Source: Brachycybe producta
Lineage: Eukaryota > Arthropoda > Diplopoda > Playtdesmida > Andrognathidae
DNA: 64,000 nucleotides
Direction: 5' to 3'
NCBI GenBank assembly: GCA_036925085.1
Contig: JAUPFP010000082.1
Location: 372,501-436,500, forward strand
In this document: one piece after another, positions 32,106 to 44,833 of the stretch
Layout: the number at the start of each line of letters is the position of its first letter
How positions within the stretch are numbered: position 1 is the stretch's first letter
Program-made: the position numbers and the translations under genes
The notes under the pieces: generated by a model
What the model was told of the DNA's origin: nothing
Databases searched by the model: none
What the model saw: only the letters and a program-made list of their open reading frames with translations

Positions 32106-35100
32106 CGTAAGTCAGTAACAATTGAACCGTTGGTCGGAGAGTTCCGAAAATGAAATTTAGGGGAGCCACCGTGGTCCTGTATAATACATATACTGAAATG
32201 GACTTAGAAAATTTTTGAGTCGAACACGACTTTCGACAATGTGCGTAATGCCATAACAATTGAACGGATGGTCGGAGAGCCCTGAAAATGAAATTTAGGG
32301 TGGCCACCGTGGTCCTGTATAATACATATACTGAAATGGACTTAGAAAATTTTTGAGTCGAACACGACTTTCGACAATATGCGTAAGTCGGTAACAATTG
32401 AACCGTTGGTCGGAGAGCCCTGAAAATGAAATTTAGGGTGGCCACCGTGGTCCTGTATAATACATATACTGAAATGGACTTAGAAAATTTTTGAGTCGAA
32501 CACGACTTTCGACAATACGCGTAAGTCGGTAACAATTGAACCGTTGGTCGGAGAGCTCCGAAAATGAAATTTAGGGGAGCCACCGTGGTCCTCTATAATA
32601 CATATGTAATGAAATGGACTTAGAAAATTTTTGAGTCGAACACGACTTTCGACAATATGCGTAAGTCGGTAACAATTGAACCGTTGGTCGGAGAGCTCCG
32701 AAAATGAAATTTAGGGGAGCCACCGTGGTCCTCTATATATATATGTAAACAGTTTGAAAAAAAGTTAAAGTCGAAAAACTGTTTGATGCATATGAAGCGT
32801 GGCGATCGACGCGTTATGCCGTTTTCGGTTAATTGCGTCGGCCTAGTCGTCGCCCAATGTGCGGTAGTGCATAACATGATAAAGTGTTATGTTCTCCTCT
32901 AAAATGAGGTGTTTTCTATACTATAGGGGGTTGATGGTGCTCGATGAGACCTCACCCCAAAACAGTCCTCGGCAAGACGTTAAAGTGCATCGGCGGTGGA
33001 GTGCGCAGATACACCCGGGTGAGATAAAAAGGCAATATTTTGCCTAAGTCCATTTCGAAGACACAAATTGTGCGTAAGTGCATAACATTTGAACGGATGG
33101 TCGGAGAGCTCCGAAAATGAAATTTAGGGGAGCCACCGTGGTCCTCTATAATACATATGTAATGAAATGGACTTAGAAAATTTTTGAGTCGAACACGACT
33201 TTCGACAATATGCGTAAGTCGGTAACAATTGAACCGTTGGTCGGAGAGCTCCGAAAATGAAATTTAGGGGAGCCACCGTGGTCCTCTATATATATATGTA
33301 AACAGTTTGAAAAAAAGTTAAAGTCGAAAAACTGTTTGATGCATATGAAGCGTGGCGATCGACGCGTTATGCCGTTTTCGGTTAATTGCGTCGGCCTAGT
33401 CGTCGCCCAATGTGCGGTAGTGCATAACATGATAAAGTGTTATGTTCTCCTCTAAAATGAGGTGTTTTCTATACTATAGGGGGTTGATGGTGCTCGATGA
33501 GACCTCACCCCAAAACAGTCCTCGGCAAGACGTTAAAGTGCATCGGCGGTGGAGTGCGCAGATACACCCGGGTGAGATAAAAAGGCAATATTTTGCCTAA
33601 GTCCATTTCGAAGACACAAATTGTGCGTAAGTGCATAACATTTGAACGGATGGTCGGAGAGCTCCGAAAATGAAATTTAGGGGAGCCACCGTGGTCCTCT
33701 ATATATATATGTAATGAAATGGACTTAGAAAATTTTTGAGTCGAACACGACTTTCGACAATGTGCGTAATGCCATAACAATTGAACGGATGGTCGGAGAG
33801 CCCCGAAAATGAAATTTAGGGGAGCCACCGTGGTCCTCTATATGTATATGTAATGAAATGGACTTAGAAAATTTTTGAGTCGAACACGACTTTCGACAAT
33901 ATGCGTAAGTCGGTAACAATTGAACCGTTGGTCGGAGAGCTCCGAAAATGAAATTTAGGGGAGCCACCGTGGTCCTCTATATGTATATGTAATGAAATGG
34001 ACTTAGAAAATTTTTGAGTCGAACACGACTTTCGACAATACGCGTAAGTCGGTAACAATTGAACCGTTGGTCGGAGAGCTCCGAAAATGAAATTTAGGGG
34101 AGCCACCGTGGTCCTCTATATATATATGTAAACAGTTTGAAAAAAAGTTAAAGTCGAAAAACTGTTTGATGCATATGAAGCGTGGCGATCGACGCGTTAT
34201 GCCGTTTTCGGTTAATTGCGTCGGCCTAGTCGTCGCCCAATGTGCGGTAGTGCATAACATGATAAAGTGTTATGTTCTCCTCTAAAATGAGGTGTTTTCT
34301 ATACTATAGGGGGTTGATGGTGCTCGATGAGACCTCACCCCAAAACAGTCCTCGGCAAGACGTTAAAGTGCATCGGCGGTGGAGTGCGCAGATACACCCG
34401 GGTGAGATAAAAAGGCAATATTTTGCCTAAGTCCATTTCGAAGACACAAATTGTGCGTAAGTGCATAACATTTGAACGGATGGTCGGAGAGCTCCAAAAA
34501 TGAAATTTAGGGGAGCCACCGTGGTCCTCTATATATATATGTAATGAAATGGACTTAGAAAATTTTTGAGTCGAACACGACTTTCGACAATATGCGTAAG
34601 TCGGTAACAATTGAACCGTTGGTCGGAGAGCTCCGAAAATGAAATTTAGGGGAGCCACCGTGGTCCTCTATATGTATATGTAATGAAATGGACTTAGAAA
34701 ATTTTTGAGTCGAACACGACTTTCGACAATACGCGTAAGTCGGTAACAATTGAACCGTTGGTCGGAGAGCTCCGAAAATGAAATTTAGGGGAGCCACCGT
34801 GGTCCTCTATATGTATATGTAAACAGTTTGAAAAAAAGTTAAAGTCGAAAAACTGTTTGATGCATATGAAGCGTGGCGATCGACGCGTTATGCCGTTTTC
34901 GGTTAATTGCGTCGGCCTAGTCGTCGCCCAATGTGCGGTAGTGCATAACATGATAAAGTGTTATGTTCTCCTCTAAAATGAGGTGTTTTCTATACTATAG
35001 GGGGTTGATGGTGCTCGATGAGACCTCACCCCAAAACAGTCCTCGGCAAGACGTTAAAGTGCATCGGCGGTGGAGTGCGCAGATACACCCGGGTGAGATA

Positions 35101-36643
35101 AAAAGGCAATATTTTGCCTAAGTCCATTTCGAAGACACAAATTGTGCGTAAGTGCATAACATTTGAACGGATGGTCGGAGAGCTCCGAAAATGAAATTTA
35201 GGGGAGCCACCGTGGTCCTCTATATATATATGTAATGAAATGGACTTAGAAAATTTTTGAGTCGAACACGACTTTCGACAATATGCGTAAGTCGGTAACA
35301 ATTGAACCGTTGGTCGGAGAGCTCCGAAAATGAAATTTAGGGGAGCCACCGTGGTCCTCTATATGTATATGTAATGAAATGGACTTAGAAAATTTTTGAG
35401 TCGAACACGACTTTCGACAATACGCGTAAGTCGGTAACAATTGAACCGTTGGTCGGAGAGCTCCGAAAATGAAATTTAGGGGAGCCACCGTGGTCCTCTA
35501 TATATATATGTAAACAGTTTGAAAAAAAGTTAAAGTCGAAAAACTGTTTGATGCATATGAAGCGTGGCGATCGACGCGTTATGCCGTTTTCGGTTAATTG
35601 CGTCGGCCTAGTCGTCGCCCAATGTGCGGTAGTGCATAACATGATAAAGTGTTATGTTCTCCTCTAAAATGAGGTGTTTTCTATACTATAGGGGGTTGAT
35701 GGTGCTCGATGAGACCTCACCCCAAAACAGTCCTCGGCAAGACGTTAAAGTGCATCGGCGGTGGAGTGCGCAGATACACCCGGGTGAGATAAAAAGGCAA
35801 TATTTTGCCTAAGTCCATTTCGAAGACACAAATTGTGCGTAAGTGCATAACATTTGAACGGATGGTCGGAGAGCTCCGAAAATGAAATTTAGGGGAGCCA
35901 CCGTGGTCCTCTATAATACATATGTAATGAAATGGACTTAGAAAATTTTTGAGTCGAACACGACTTTCGACAATGTGCGTAATGCCATAACAATTGAACG
36001 GATGGTCGGAGAGCCCTGAAAATGAAATTTAGGGTGGCCACCGTGGTCCTGTATAATACATATACTGAAATGGACTTAGAAAATTTTTGAGTCGAACACG
36101 ACTTTCGACAATACGCGTAAGTCGGTAACAATTGAACCGTTGGTCGGAGAGCTCCGAAAATGAAATTTAGGGGAGCCACCGTGGTCCTCTATATGTATAT
36201 GTAATGAAATGGACTTAGAAAATTTTTGAGTCGAACACGACTTTCGACAATACGCGTAAGTCGGTAACAATTGAACCGTTGGTCGGAGAGCTCCGAAAAT
36301 GAAATTTAGGGGAGCCACCGTGGTCCTCTATATATATATGTAAACAGTTTGAAAAAAAGTTAAAGTCGAAAAACTGTTTGATGCATATGAAGCGTGGCGA
36401 TCGACGCGTTATGCCGTTTTCGGTTAATTGCGTCGGCCTAGTCGTCGCCCAATGTGCGGTAGTGCATAACATGATAAAGTGTTATGTTCTCCTCTAAAAT
36501 GAGGTGTTTTCTATACTATAGGGGGTTGATGGTGCTCGATGAGACCTCACCCCAAAACAGTCCTCGGCAAGACGTTAAAGTGCATCGGCGGTGGAGTGCG
36601 CAGATACACCCGGGTGAGATAAAAAGACAATATTTTCTCTAAG
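32106..36643. repeat. Block II: 139-bp repeats in higher-order units, IGS B
   Basis: Fifteen copies of the 139-bp repeat (against 17 in IGS A) are arranged in six higher-order units. The spacer modules start at 32747, 33300, 34130, 34821, 35512 and 36342, so the periods are 553, 830, 691, 691 and 830 bp. Again, most differences are one 139-bp step. The first few copies are a distinct subtype with ATAATACATATACTG and GAGAGCCCTGAAAATG. That subtype also appears once inside the array (near 35950-36060), a sign of internal exchange. Confidence 0.93.
32916..36525 (+). promoter_or_regulatory. Candidate spacer-promoter motifs CTATACTATAGGGGG (six), IGS B
   Basis: Exact copies lie at 32916-32930, 33469-33483, 34299-34313, 34990-35004, 35681-35695 and 36511-36525, one per higher-order unit. 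The last lies almost 26 kb upstream of the following 18S gene, against 15.5 kb in IGS A. If one of these is the true rRNA promoter, the external transcribed spacer would be enormous. If they are spacer promoters, the distance does not matter. Confidence 0.3.
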
Positions 36644-38887
36644 TCCATATAATAAATGATGGACAAAAGAAGCCCGTAAAGAAGTAATATGCACGGGGGC
36701 GATCGAGTGCGAAGACACTCGGCATAAGAGAAAGATTGAAAGTTGAATAAAAGTTAAAGTCCAACTTTGAAGTGCTCACGGGAGCCAACTAGTTCGGAAA
36801 GAAGTAAAACTAGTCGGCAGTAGAGTACGAACACATGCCAAAAAAGTGGTGCATTTTGACCCCCAAGCTCGACTCGCACTGCCTTGTAGAGCTAAGTGTG
36901 GCGGCCCAAATGTCACTATATTTGCGGTATGTTGTCTCGCGGAGAGCTCTTACTTGCTGCCCCAAAACTGTCTGAAAACGGTATATTAGGGGGATGTAGA
37001 TGTGCGTGCAGTCATGCCGCCTGAGACTACGCCCGATAACGGGGACACTTTCTCAAGAAGAACCGTTGAAAACAAAAGTCCTGGGCATGACATTAAAAGG
37101 CACCCTGGAGAATGAGGAGCACGCCTGTTGGATGTTTTTGCGGACAGAATATCTCTGACCCTCTGCATTGCAAGTGTTCGCTTCGGCTCTGAAGTCTGAC
37201 TGCCTCAACACACATCTAAGCAGAATACATGGTAATATACTCGATAGAGTGTATTCAATTCTGTATATGGTGATGCTTTGGTATAGGACTTTGGTGTTTT
37301 TTTCTAACACACTCATGTGTCTGATTTCACATATGAAGTGGAGAAGCACGCCTGTTTGCGATGTTTATGCGGACAGAAGATGTCTTTGGCAACTTTGCGA
37401 CTCTGTTGTCATTTGATTCCTCTGACCCTCTGCATTGCACAGTGCCTGTTGCTTTGAAACTCCATAATGTGAGTCTATCCTTGGGTGTGTGTAAAAAAGC
37501 ACGCCTGTTTGATGCTTTTGCGGACAGAAGGTCCCCCTTGACTCGCGCGTCGGAACGAAATTCGATGAGAATCGTACAACTTACCGGGACTCGGTCGATA
37601 CTCTTATCTTCCACCCTCGTTGTCTCGAAAACCGTTCACTACGATTGCATATGCGAGTCATATTCACGGGGATTCTCCTCTGACCCACTGCATTGCAAGT
37701 TTTGCTTCGACTCCGAAGTTTGACTGCCTCTACACACATATAAGCAGAATACATGGTAATATACTCGATAGAGTGTATTCGAGTGTTTGTTCTGTTTTTA
37801 TATGATGATGCTTTGGCATAGGACTTTGGTGTTTTTCTCTAACACACTCATGTGTCTGATTTCACATATGAAGTGGAGAAGCACGCCTGTTTGTGATGTT
37901 TTTGCGGACAGAAGATGTCTTTGGCAACTTTGCGACTCTGTTGTCATTTGATTCCTCTGACCCTCTGCATTGCACAGTGCCTGTTGCTTTGAAACTCCAT
38001 AATGTGAGTCTATCCTTGGGTGTGTGTAAAAAAGCACGCCTGTTTGATGCTTTTGCGGACAGAAGGTCCCCCTTGACTCGCGCGTCGGAACGAAATTCGA
38101 TGAGAATCGTACAACTTACCGGGACTCGGTCGATACTCTTATCTTCCACCCTCGTTGTCTCGAAAACCGTTCACTACGATTGCATATGCGAGTCATATTC
38201 ACGGGGATTCTCCTCTGACCCACTGCATTGCAAGTTTTGCTTCGACTCTGAAGTCTGACTGCCTCAACACACATATAAGCAGAATACATGGTAATATACT
38301 CGATAGAGTGTATTCAAGTGTTTGTTCTGTATATGATGATGCTTTGGCATAGGACTTTGGTGTTTTTCTCTAACACACTCATGTGTCTGATTTCACACAT
38401 GAAGTGGAGAAGCACGCCTGTTTGCGATGTTTATGCGGACAGAAGATGTCTTTGGCAATTTTGCGACTTGTCATTTGATTCCTCTGACCCTCTGCATTGC
38501 ATAAAGCCTGTTGCTTGGAAACTCCATAATGTGAGTCTATCCTTGGGTGTGTGTAGATGTTCTGTTTACGCTTTTGCTTTTGCGGACAGGATATCCCCCT
38601 TGACTCGTGCGTCGGAACGAAATTCGATGAGAATCGTACAACTTACCGGGACTCGGTCGATACTCTTATCTTCCACCCTCGTTGTCTCGAAAACCCGTTC
38701 ATATACGATAGCATATGCGAGTCATTTACAAGGGGATGTCTGACCCACTGCATTGCCGAAGCAGCAACGTCGCTTTGTCGGTCTCACGTGAGTAATCAAT
38801 AGAAAAAAGTTTAGAGTCCAACTTTGAAGTGCTCACGGCAGAGATCTTGGCCGTAAGACAGTAAATCTGGTCGGCAGTTGGAGCCGG
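36644..38887. repeat. Block III, first set in IGS B
   Basis: The unit from about 36749 to 38806 is 2,057 bp, longer than the 1.5-kb units of IGS A, because a segment of about 535 bp is doubled (matching points 37327 and 37862). A promoter-like TATATTAGGGGG lies at 36982-36993. The next unit starts at 38806 and is cut off after about 80 bp, where it changes into block IV. Confidence 0.88.
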
Positions 38888-38915
38888 ACACTTGCCAAAA
38901 AAGTGGTGCATTTTG
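38888..38915. other. Recombination junction III to IV
   Basis: To the left the sequence is block III type (GGAGCCGGACACTTGCC). To the right it is block IV type (TTTTGAGCCCCAATCTC instead of TTTTGACCCCCAAGCTC). The exchange must lie in the stretch common to both types, ACACTTGCC through GCATTTTGA. IGS A has no such junction: there, block III passes into the 307-bp array. Confidence 0.8.
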
Positions 38916-41745
38916 AGCCCCAATCTCTACTCGCTCTGCCTTGTAGAGTTAATTGTGGCGGACCAAATGTCACTATATTTGCGGTATGTTGTCTCGCGGA
39001 GAGCTCTTACTTGCTGCCCCAAAACTGACTGAAAACGGTAAATTGGGGGCGAGAGAGAGTTCGTGGCTTGTGCCGTGTGAAGCTCTGCCGAAAGCGGCTG
39101 TCTGTTACATGTCTTTGCGGACAGAAGAGGATCTCCGTGATCATCTCTTCTGACCCTCTGCATCGCAGCAGTCTTGTCGCTTCAACGGTAAAGAGTGGCT
39201 TGAAACACGGACCCGAAGTGCCATGAACAACGACTAAACTCAGTCCCAATATAGAGTCGTTGGGCATGGCTTAAAACAGTTACACGGAAAATGACTGTGG
39301 TAATTCTGGAGCTAATACTATGTGGGGTCGCTATGGATGCTCATAGCGAAAGCGATGATCTTGGTGGAAGTAAATGAATGGATGTGAAATTGCAGAACAC
39401 ATTCAAAGGGAATCGGACATGGCGAAATAAGTGGTGCATTTCTGTGCCGTGTAAAGCTCTTCCAAAAGCGGCTGTCTGTTACATGGTTTTGCGGACAGAA
39501 GAAGATCTCTGTGATCATCTCCTCTGACCCTCTGCATTGCAGCAGTCTTGTCGCTTTAACGGTGAAGTAGTACTGAAACACGGACAGAATGAAATGCACG
39601 GAAAAAGACTAATCGAGATTCTCACTTGGTGGTGAATAAAGAGTAACGTAGGTGTCCTGAGGCTTGCTCAAGAATAGGGCAAGGATATACAAGAGGTGTC
39701 TGTTAAGGTTACCAATGGTAACCTAACACATAGAGGGGCAGCTATGTGTAGTGGGTCTACCCACACGACCTGTTGCAGTCGGCTATCCTATCATGCTGCA
39801 AGGTGTGTGGTGGAGGCTCACGGCGGTGCGTGATGAAGGGCTTAGCGCACCCTTCTCAGCCGCCGTCAATGGTGATGACGATCTTGGTGGAAGTGAATGG
39901 ATGTGAATTGCAGAACACATTCAAAGCATAGTGGATGACTATGTGTAGTGGGTCTACCCACACGAAGGCAGACAAGCAGTTAATGAATAACCTGCCTAGA
40001 AAGACTAATCGAGATTCTCACTTGTGAATTGGTAAGCAGAAATGGCACACGGGTTACGGCGCCCGAATGATGGTTATCCGTGAACGACAGACTCCTATCG
40101 CTAAAGTCGTTGCATGGACTCACTTTTTGAAGTGAAAAAAAGTTAAAGTACAAACTTTTGAATGTCAAGGTGAAGAAATAGTCCGGAATGACGATAAACT
40201 AGGCCGCGATCGAGTGCGAACACTTGCCAAAAAAGTGGTGCATTTTGAGCCCCAATCTCTACTCGCTCTGCCTTGTAGAGTTAATTGTGGCGGACCAAAT
40301 GTCACTATATTTGCGGTATGTTGTCTCGCGGAGAGCTCTTACTTGCTGCCCCAAAACTGACTGAAAACGGTAAATTGGGGGCGAGAGAGAGTTCGTGGCT
40401 TGTGCCGTGTGAAGCTCTGCCAAAAGCGGCTGTCTGTTACATGTCTTTGCGGACAGAAGAGGATCTCCGTGATCATCTCGTCTGACCCTCTGCATCGCAG
40501 CAGTCTTGTCGCTTCAACGGTAAAGAGTGGCTTGAAACACGGACCCGAAGTGCCATGAACAACGACTAAACTCAGTCCCAATATAGAGTCGTTGGGCATG
40601 GCTTAAAACAGTTACACGGAAAATGACTGTGGTAATTCTGGAGCTAATACTATGTGGGGTCGCTATGGATGCTCATAGCGAAAGCGATGATCTTGGTGGA
40701 AGTAAATGAATGGATGTGAAATTGCAGAACACATTCAATGGAAACGGACATGGCGAAATAAGTGGTGCCGTGTAAAACTGTGGTAATTCTGGATGCTCAT
40801 AGCGAAAGCGATGATCTTGGTGGAAGTAAATGAATGGATGTGAAATTGCAGAACACATTCAATGGAAACGGACATGGCGAAATAAGTGGTGCCGTGTAAA
40901 ACTGTGGTAATTCTGGATGCTCATAGCGAAAGCGATGATCTTGGTGGAAGTAAATGAATGGATGTGAAATTGCAGAACACATTCAATGAAAACGGACATG
41001 GCGAAATAAGTGGTGCCGTGTAAAACTCTGCCAAATTCGGCTGTCTGTTTAATGTTTATGCGGACAGAAGAAGATCTCCGTGATCGTCTTATCTGACCCT
41101 CTGCATTTTAGCAGTCTTGTCGTTTTAACGGTAAAGAGTGGTATTGAAACACGGACAGTGAAAGTGATTTGCGTGTTTACATAAAGTGTTAGTGTGTGGG
41201 GTTCACTTTATGTAAGCAGAAAAAGTTAAAGTACAAACTTTTGAATTCCAAGGTGAAGAAACAGTCCGGAATGACGATAAACTAGGCCGCGATTGAGTGC
41301 GAACACTTGCCAAAAAAGTGGTGCATTTTGAGCCCCAATCTCTACTCGCTCTGCCTTGTAGAGTTAATTGTGGCGGACCAAATGTCACTATATTTGCGGT
41401 GTGTTGTCTCGCGGAGAGCTCTTACTTGCTGCCCTAAAACTGACTAAAAACGGTAAATTGGGGGCGAGAGAGAGTTCGTGGCTTGTGCCGTGTAAAGCTC
41501 TGCCAAAAGCGGCTGTCTGTTACATGTTTTTGCGGACAGAAGAGGATCTCCGTGATCATCTCTTCTGACCCTCTGCATTTTAGCAGTCTTGTCGTTTTAA
41601 CGGTAAAGAGTGGTATTGAAACACGGACCGTGAAAGTGATTTGCGTGTTTACATAAAGTGTTATGTAAGCAGAAAAAGTTTAAGTACAAACTTTTGAATT
41701 CCAAGGTGAAGAAACTGTCCGGAATGACGATAAACTAGGGGGCTG
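38916..41745. repeat. Block IV, first set in IGS B
   Basis: This is a second, shorter set of the rRNA-fragment mosaic, with the same fragments as in IGS A: 28S/18S composites near 39190-39320 and 40525-40660, a 28S/5.8S composite near 39835-39925, scrambled 28S pieces near 40010-40185, and the 28S pair with hairpin GGTTACCAATGGTAACC near 39640-39725. It lacks the leading part next to the 307-bp array. Unit spacing is 1,332 bp and 1,109 bp. Confidence 0.87.
40667..41038. repeat. 124-bp chimeric sub-repeat, three copies
   Basis: Copies start at 40667, 40791 and 40915. They are nearly identical to those at 14254-14625. The last has AATGAAAACGG instead of AATGGAAACGG. Confidence 0.9.
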
Positions 41746-42027
41746 GCGGTGTCGCAATGCGCGCACTGGGAGTCTGACTCCTATCGAAGCTCCACGTGAG
41801 CCTAGACGTCCGCAATAATGGGGGGTTTATCACAGCAGACAGAGATGCAAGCGGTGTCGCAATGCGCGCACTGGGAGTCTGACTCCTATCGAAGCTCCAC
41901 GTGAGCCGAGACGTTATGCGGGCTGTCAGGGCGGGGGGTTATTCACAGCATTTGTCAGTAGCAGGCGGTGTCGCAATGCGCGCACTTGGAGTCTGACTCC
42001 TATCGGAGCTCCACGTGAGCCGAGACG
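41746..42027. repeat. Trio of 62-bp palindromic repeats, first set in IGS B
   Basis: This has the same arrangement as 15333-15614, with three copies at 41746, about 41850 and 41965. The third has CTTGGAGTC in place of CTGGGAGTC, which leaves the palindrome GGAGTCTGACTCC intact. The conservation of the palindrome and CACGTG in all nine copies in the window is notable. Confidence 0.85.
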
Positions 42028-44790
42028 CCTTGCAATACCTGACCAACCTTTATGAACTTGTTTCACAGTGAGAGTTTAAAAAGCTCGATGAAAGACAGAT
42101 CTTGCACGGCACACTATATGCAATTGTGCACAAGTATTATATCTTGAGCCCTTTGCAGATTGTACTGAAACAGATCCTGGTCTCTGATAAATCTTTCTTT
42201 AAGAAAGGAAAGCACGCCTGTTTGATGCTTTTGCGGACAGAAAATGGTCTCCCTTGACTCGTGCGTCGGAACAAAATTCGATGAGAATCGTACAACTTAC
42301 CGGGACTCGGTCGATACTCTTATCTTCCACCCTCGTTGTCTCGAAAACCTGTTCACTACGATAGCATAAGCGAGTCATTTACAAGGGGGTATCTCCTCTG
42401 ACCCACTGCGTTGCAGACCGTCGCTTTATCCGAGAGTCTCTTTCGACTTTCTGCCTTAGTGCATATAACAGTTTGGTATTTATACATCGTGTTTCATGAA
42501 CCAATTTTGGGTTGTAAATCGTGAGCGCAGGCACGTATTCTCGAAAGGCCATATGAACACAGTATTTTACCGTGACTTTATTGTGTACTCTGGTAGGAAC
42601 TGATGGAGATTTTCTCTTTGCGAGAAAAAGAAGCACGCCTGTTTGATGCTTTTGCGGACAGAATTTGGTCCCCCTTGACTCGTGCGTCGGAACAAACTTC
42701 GATGAGAATCGTACAACTTACCGGGACTCGGTCGATAGCCTTATCTTCCACCCTCGTTGTCTCGAAAACCTGTTCACTACGATTGCATATGCGAGTCATT
42801 TTAACGGGGATTCTACTCTGACCCACTGCATTGCCAGTCCCCGTCGCTTCGACTCTGAAGTTTTTCTCTTTTGCTGCCTTAACACACATATAAGCAGTTC
42901 GAAATACATGGTAAACTTATATACTTCTTGCTCTATGAACTGATTTCCAATGAGAAGCGTGAGCACAGGCACGTATTCTCGGGAAAAGACGTTCTCCAAA
43001 TGGGCCCAATAGAGTATATTCTACTGTGGTAGTTCTGTGGTTATGATGATGCTCTGGTAGAAACTGCGAAAACTTTGGTTGTTCTCGAACACACTCATGC
43101 GTCTGATTCTAACCTTGAGGGAGAATAAAAAGCACGCCTGTTTAATGTTTTTGCGGACAGAAAAAGTGTTAACTTTGACGTCGTCGTGCTACGAAGTCAT
43201 TTTAACAGTATCTCTTCTGACCCTCTGCATTGCATGTTTCGCTTTGACTCTGAAGTAATTCTCTCGGTCTTGCTGCCTTAACACACATATAAGCAGTTCG
43301 AAATACATGGTAAACTTATATACTTCTTGCTCTATGAACTGATTTCCAATGAGTAATGAACGTCATCTTGTAGACGCACTCTCGCGAAAGACGTTCTCCA
43401 AATGGGCCCAATAGAGTATATTCTACCGTGGTAGTTCTGTGGTTATGATGCTTTGGTGGAAACTGCGAGAACTTTGGTTATTCTCGAACAAATACTCATG
43501 AGTCTGAATCTAACCTTGAGAGAGAAAGAAAAGCACGCCTGTTTAATGTTTTTGCGGACAGAAAAAGTGTTAACTTTGACGTCGTCGTGCTACGATGTCA
43601 TTTTAACGGTATCTCTTCTGACCCTCTGCATTGCATGTGCTGCTTTGAATCCGAAGTTATTCTCTCGGTCTTGCTGCCTTAACACACATATAAGCAGTTC
43701 GAAATACATGGTAAACATATACTTCTTGCTCTATGAACTGATTTCCAATGAGAAGCGTGAGCGCAGGCACGTATTCTCGGGAAAAGACGTTCTCCAAATG
43801 GGCCCAATAGAGTATATTCTACCGTGGTAGTTCTGTGGTTATGATGCTTTGGTGGAAACTGCGAGAACTTTGGTTATTCTCGAACAAATACTCATGCGTC
43901 TGAATCTAACCTTGAGGGAGAATAAAAAGCACGCCTGTTTAATGTCTTTGCGGACAGAAAAAGTGTTAACTTTGACGTCGTGCTACGAAGTCATTTTAAC
44001 AGTATCTCTTCTGACCCTCTGCATTGCATGTTTCGCTTTGACTCCGAAGTAATTCTCTCGGTCTTGCTGCCTTAACACACATATAAGCAGTTCGAAATAC
44101 ATGGTAAACTTATATACTTCTTGCTCTATGAACTGATTTCCAATGAGAAGCGTGAGCGCAGGCACGTATTCTCGGGAAAAGACGTTCTCCAAATGGGCCC
44201 AATAGAGTATATTCTACCGTGGTAGTTCTGTGGTTATGATGATGCTCTGGTAGAAACCGTGAGAACTTTGGTTATTCTCAAACAAATACTCATGCGTCTG
44301 AATCTAACCTTGAGGGAGAATAAAAAGCACGCCTGTTTGATGCTTTTGCGGACAGAGAAGGTCCCCCTTGACTCGTGCGTCGGAACAAACTTCGATGAGA
44401 ACCGTACAACTTACCGGGATTCGGTCGATACTCTTATCTTCCACCCTCGTTGTCTCGAAAACCGTTCACTACGATTGCATATGCGAGTCATATTCACGGG
44501 GATTCTCCTCTGACCCACTGCATGGCAGACCATTGCTTTGACTAATGTTTTCTCGTCTTGCTGCCTTAACACAGTAGCAGTTCGATTTGGTACACTTATA
44601 CTCGTGCTCGAACAAATGCCTTTGAGAATCGTGAGTCGCAACACGTGTAATCTCATAAAGTTCGCCAAATGGGCACGAAAGAGTATATTTTACCGTCGTT
44701 CTGTGGTGCTCTGGTAGGAACCGAGACTTTGGTTATTCTCCAACACACACTCGTGTGTCTGAATCTAACCTTGAGGGAGAATAAAAAGCA
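42028..44790. repeat. Block V, first set in IGS B
   Basis: This is the same repeat family as 15615-18831. It is collinear with the second set at 56818 onwards, at a shift of 14,790 bp as far as about 43,400, after which single repeats are missing or added. It ends within the shared GCACGCCTGTTTGATGCTTT region and switches to block III without reaching block VI. Confidence 0.86.
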
Positions 44791-44833
44791 CGCCTGTTTG
44801 ATGCTTTTGCGGACAGAAGGTCCCCCTTGACTC
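44786..44833. other. Recombination junction V to III
   Basis: The left flank is block V type (CTTGAGGGAGAATAAAAAGC). The right flank is block III type (GACTCGCGCGTCGGAACGAA instead of the block V form with CTCGTGCGTCGGAACAAAC). The exchange lies within CACGCCTGTTTGATGCTTTT and the following GCGGACAGAAGGTCCCCCTT, which both blocks share. Together with the III-to-IV junction, it frames the material that IGS A lacks. Confidence 0.8.
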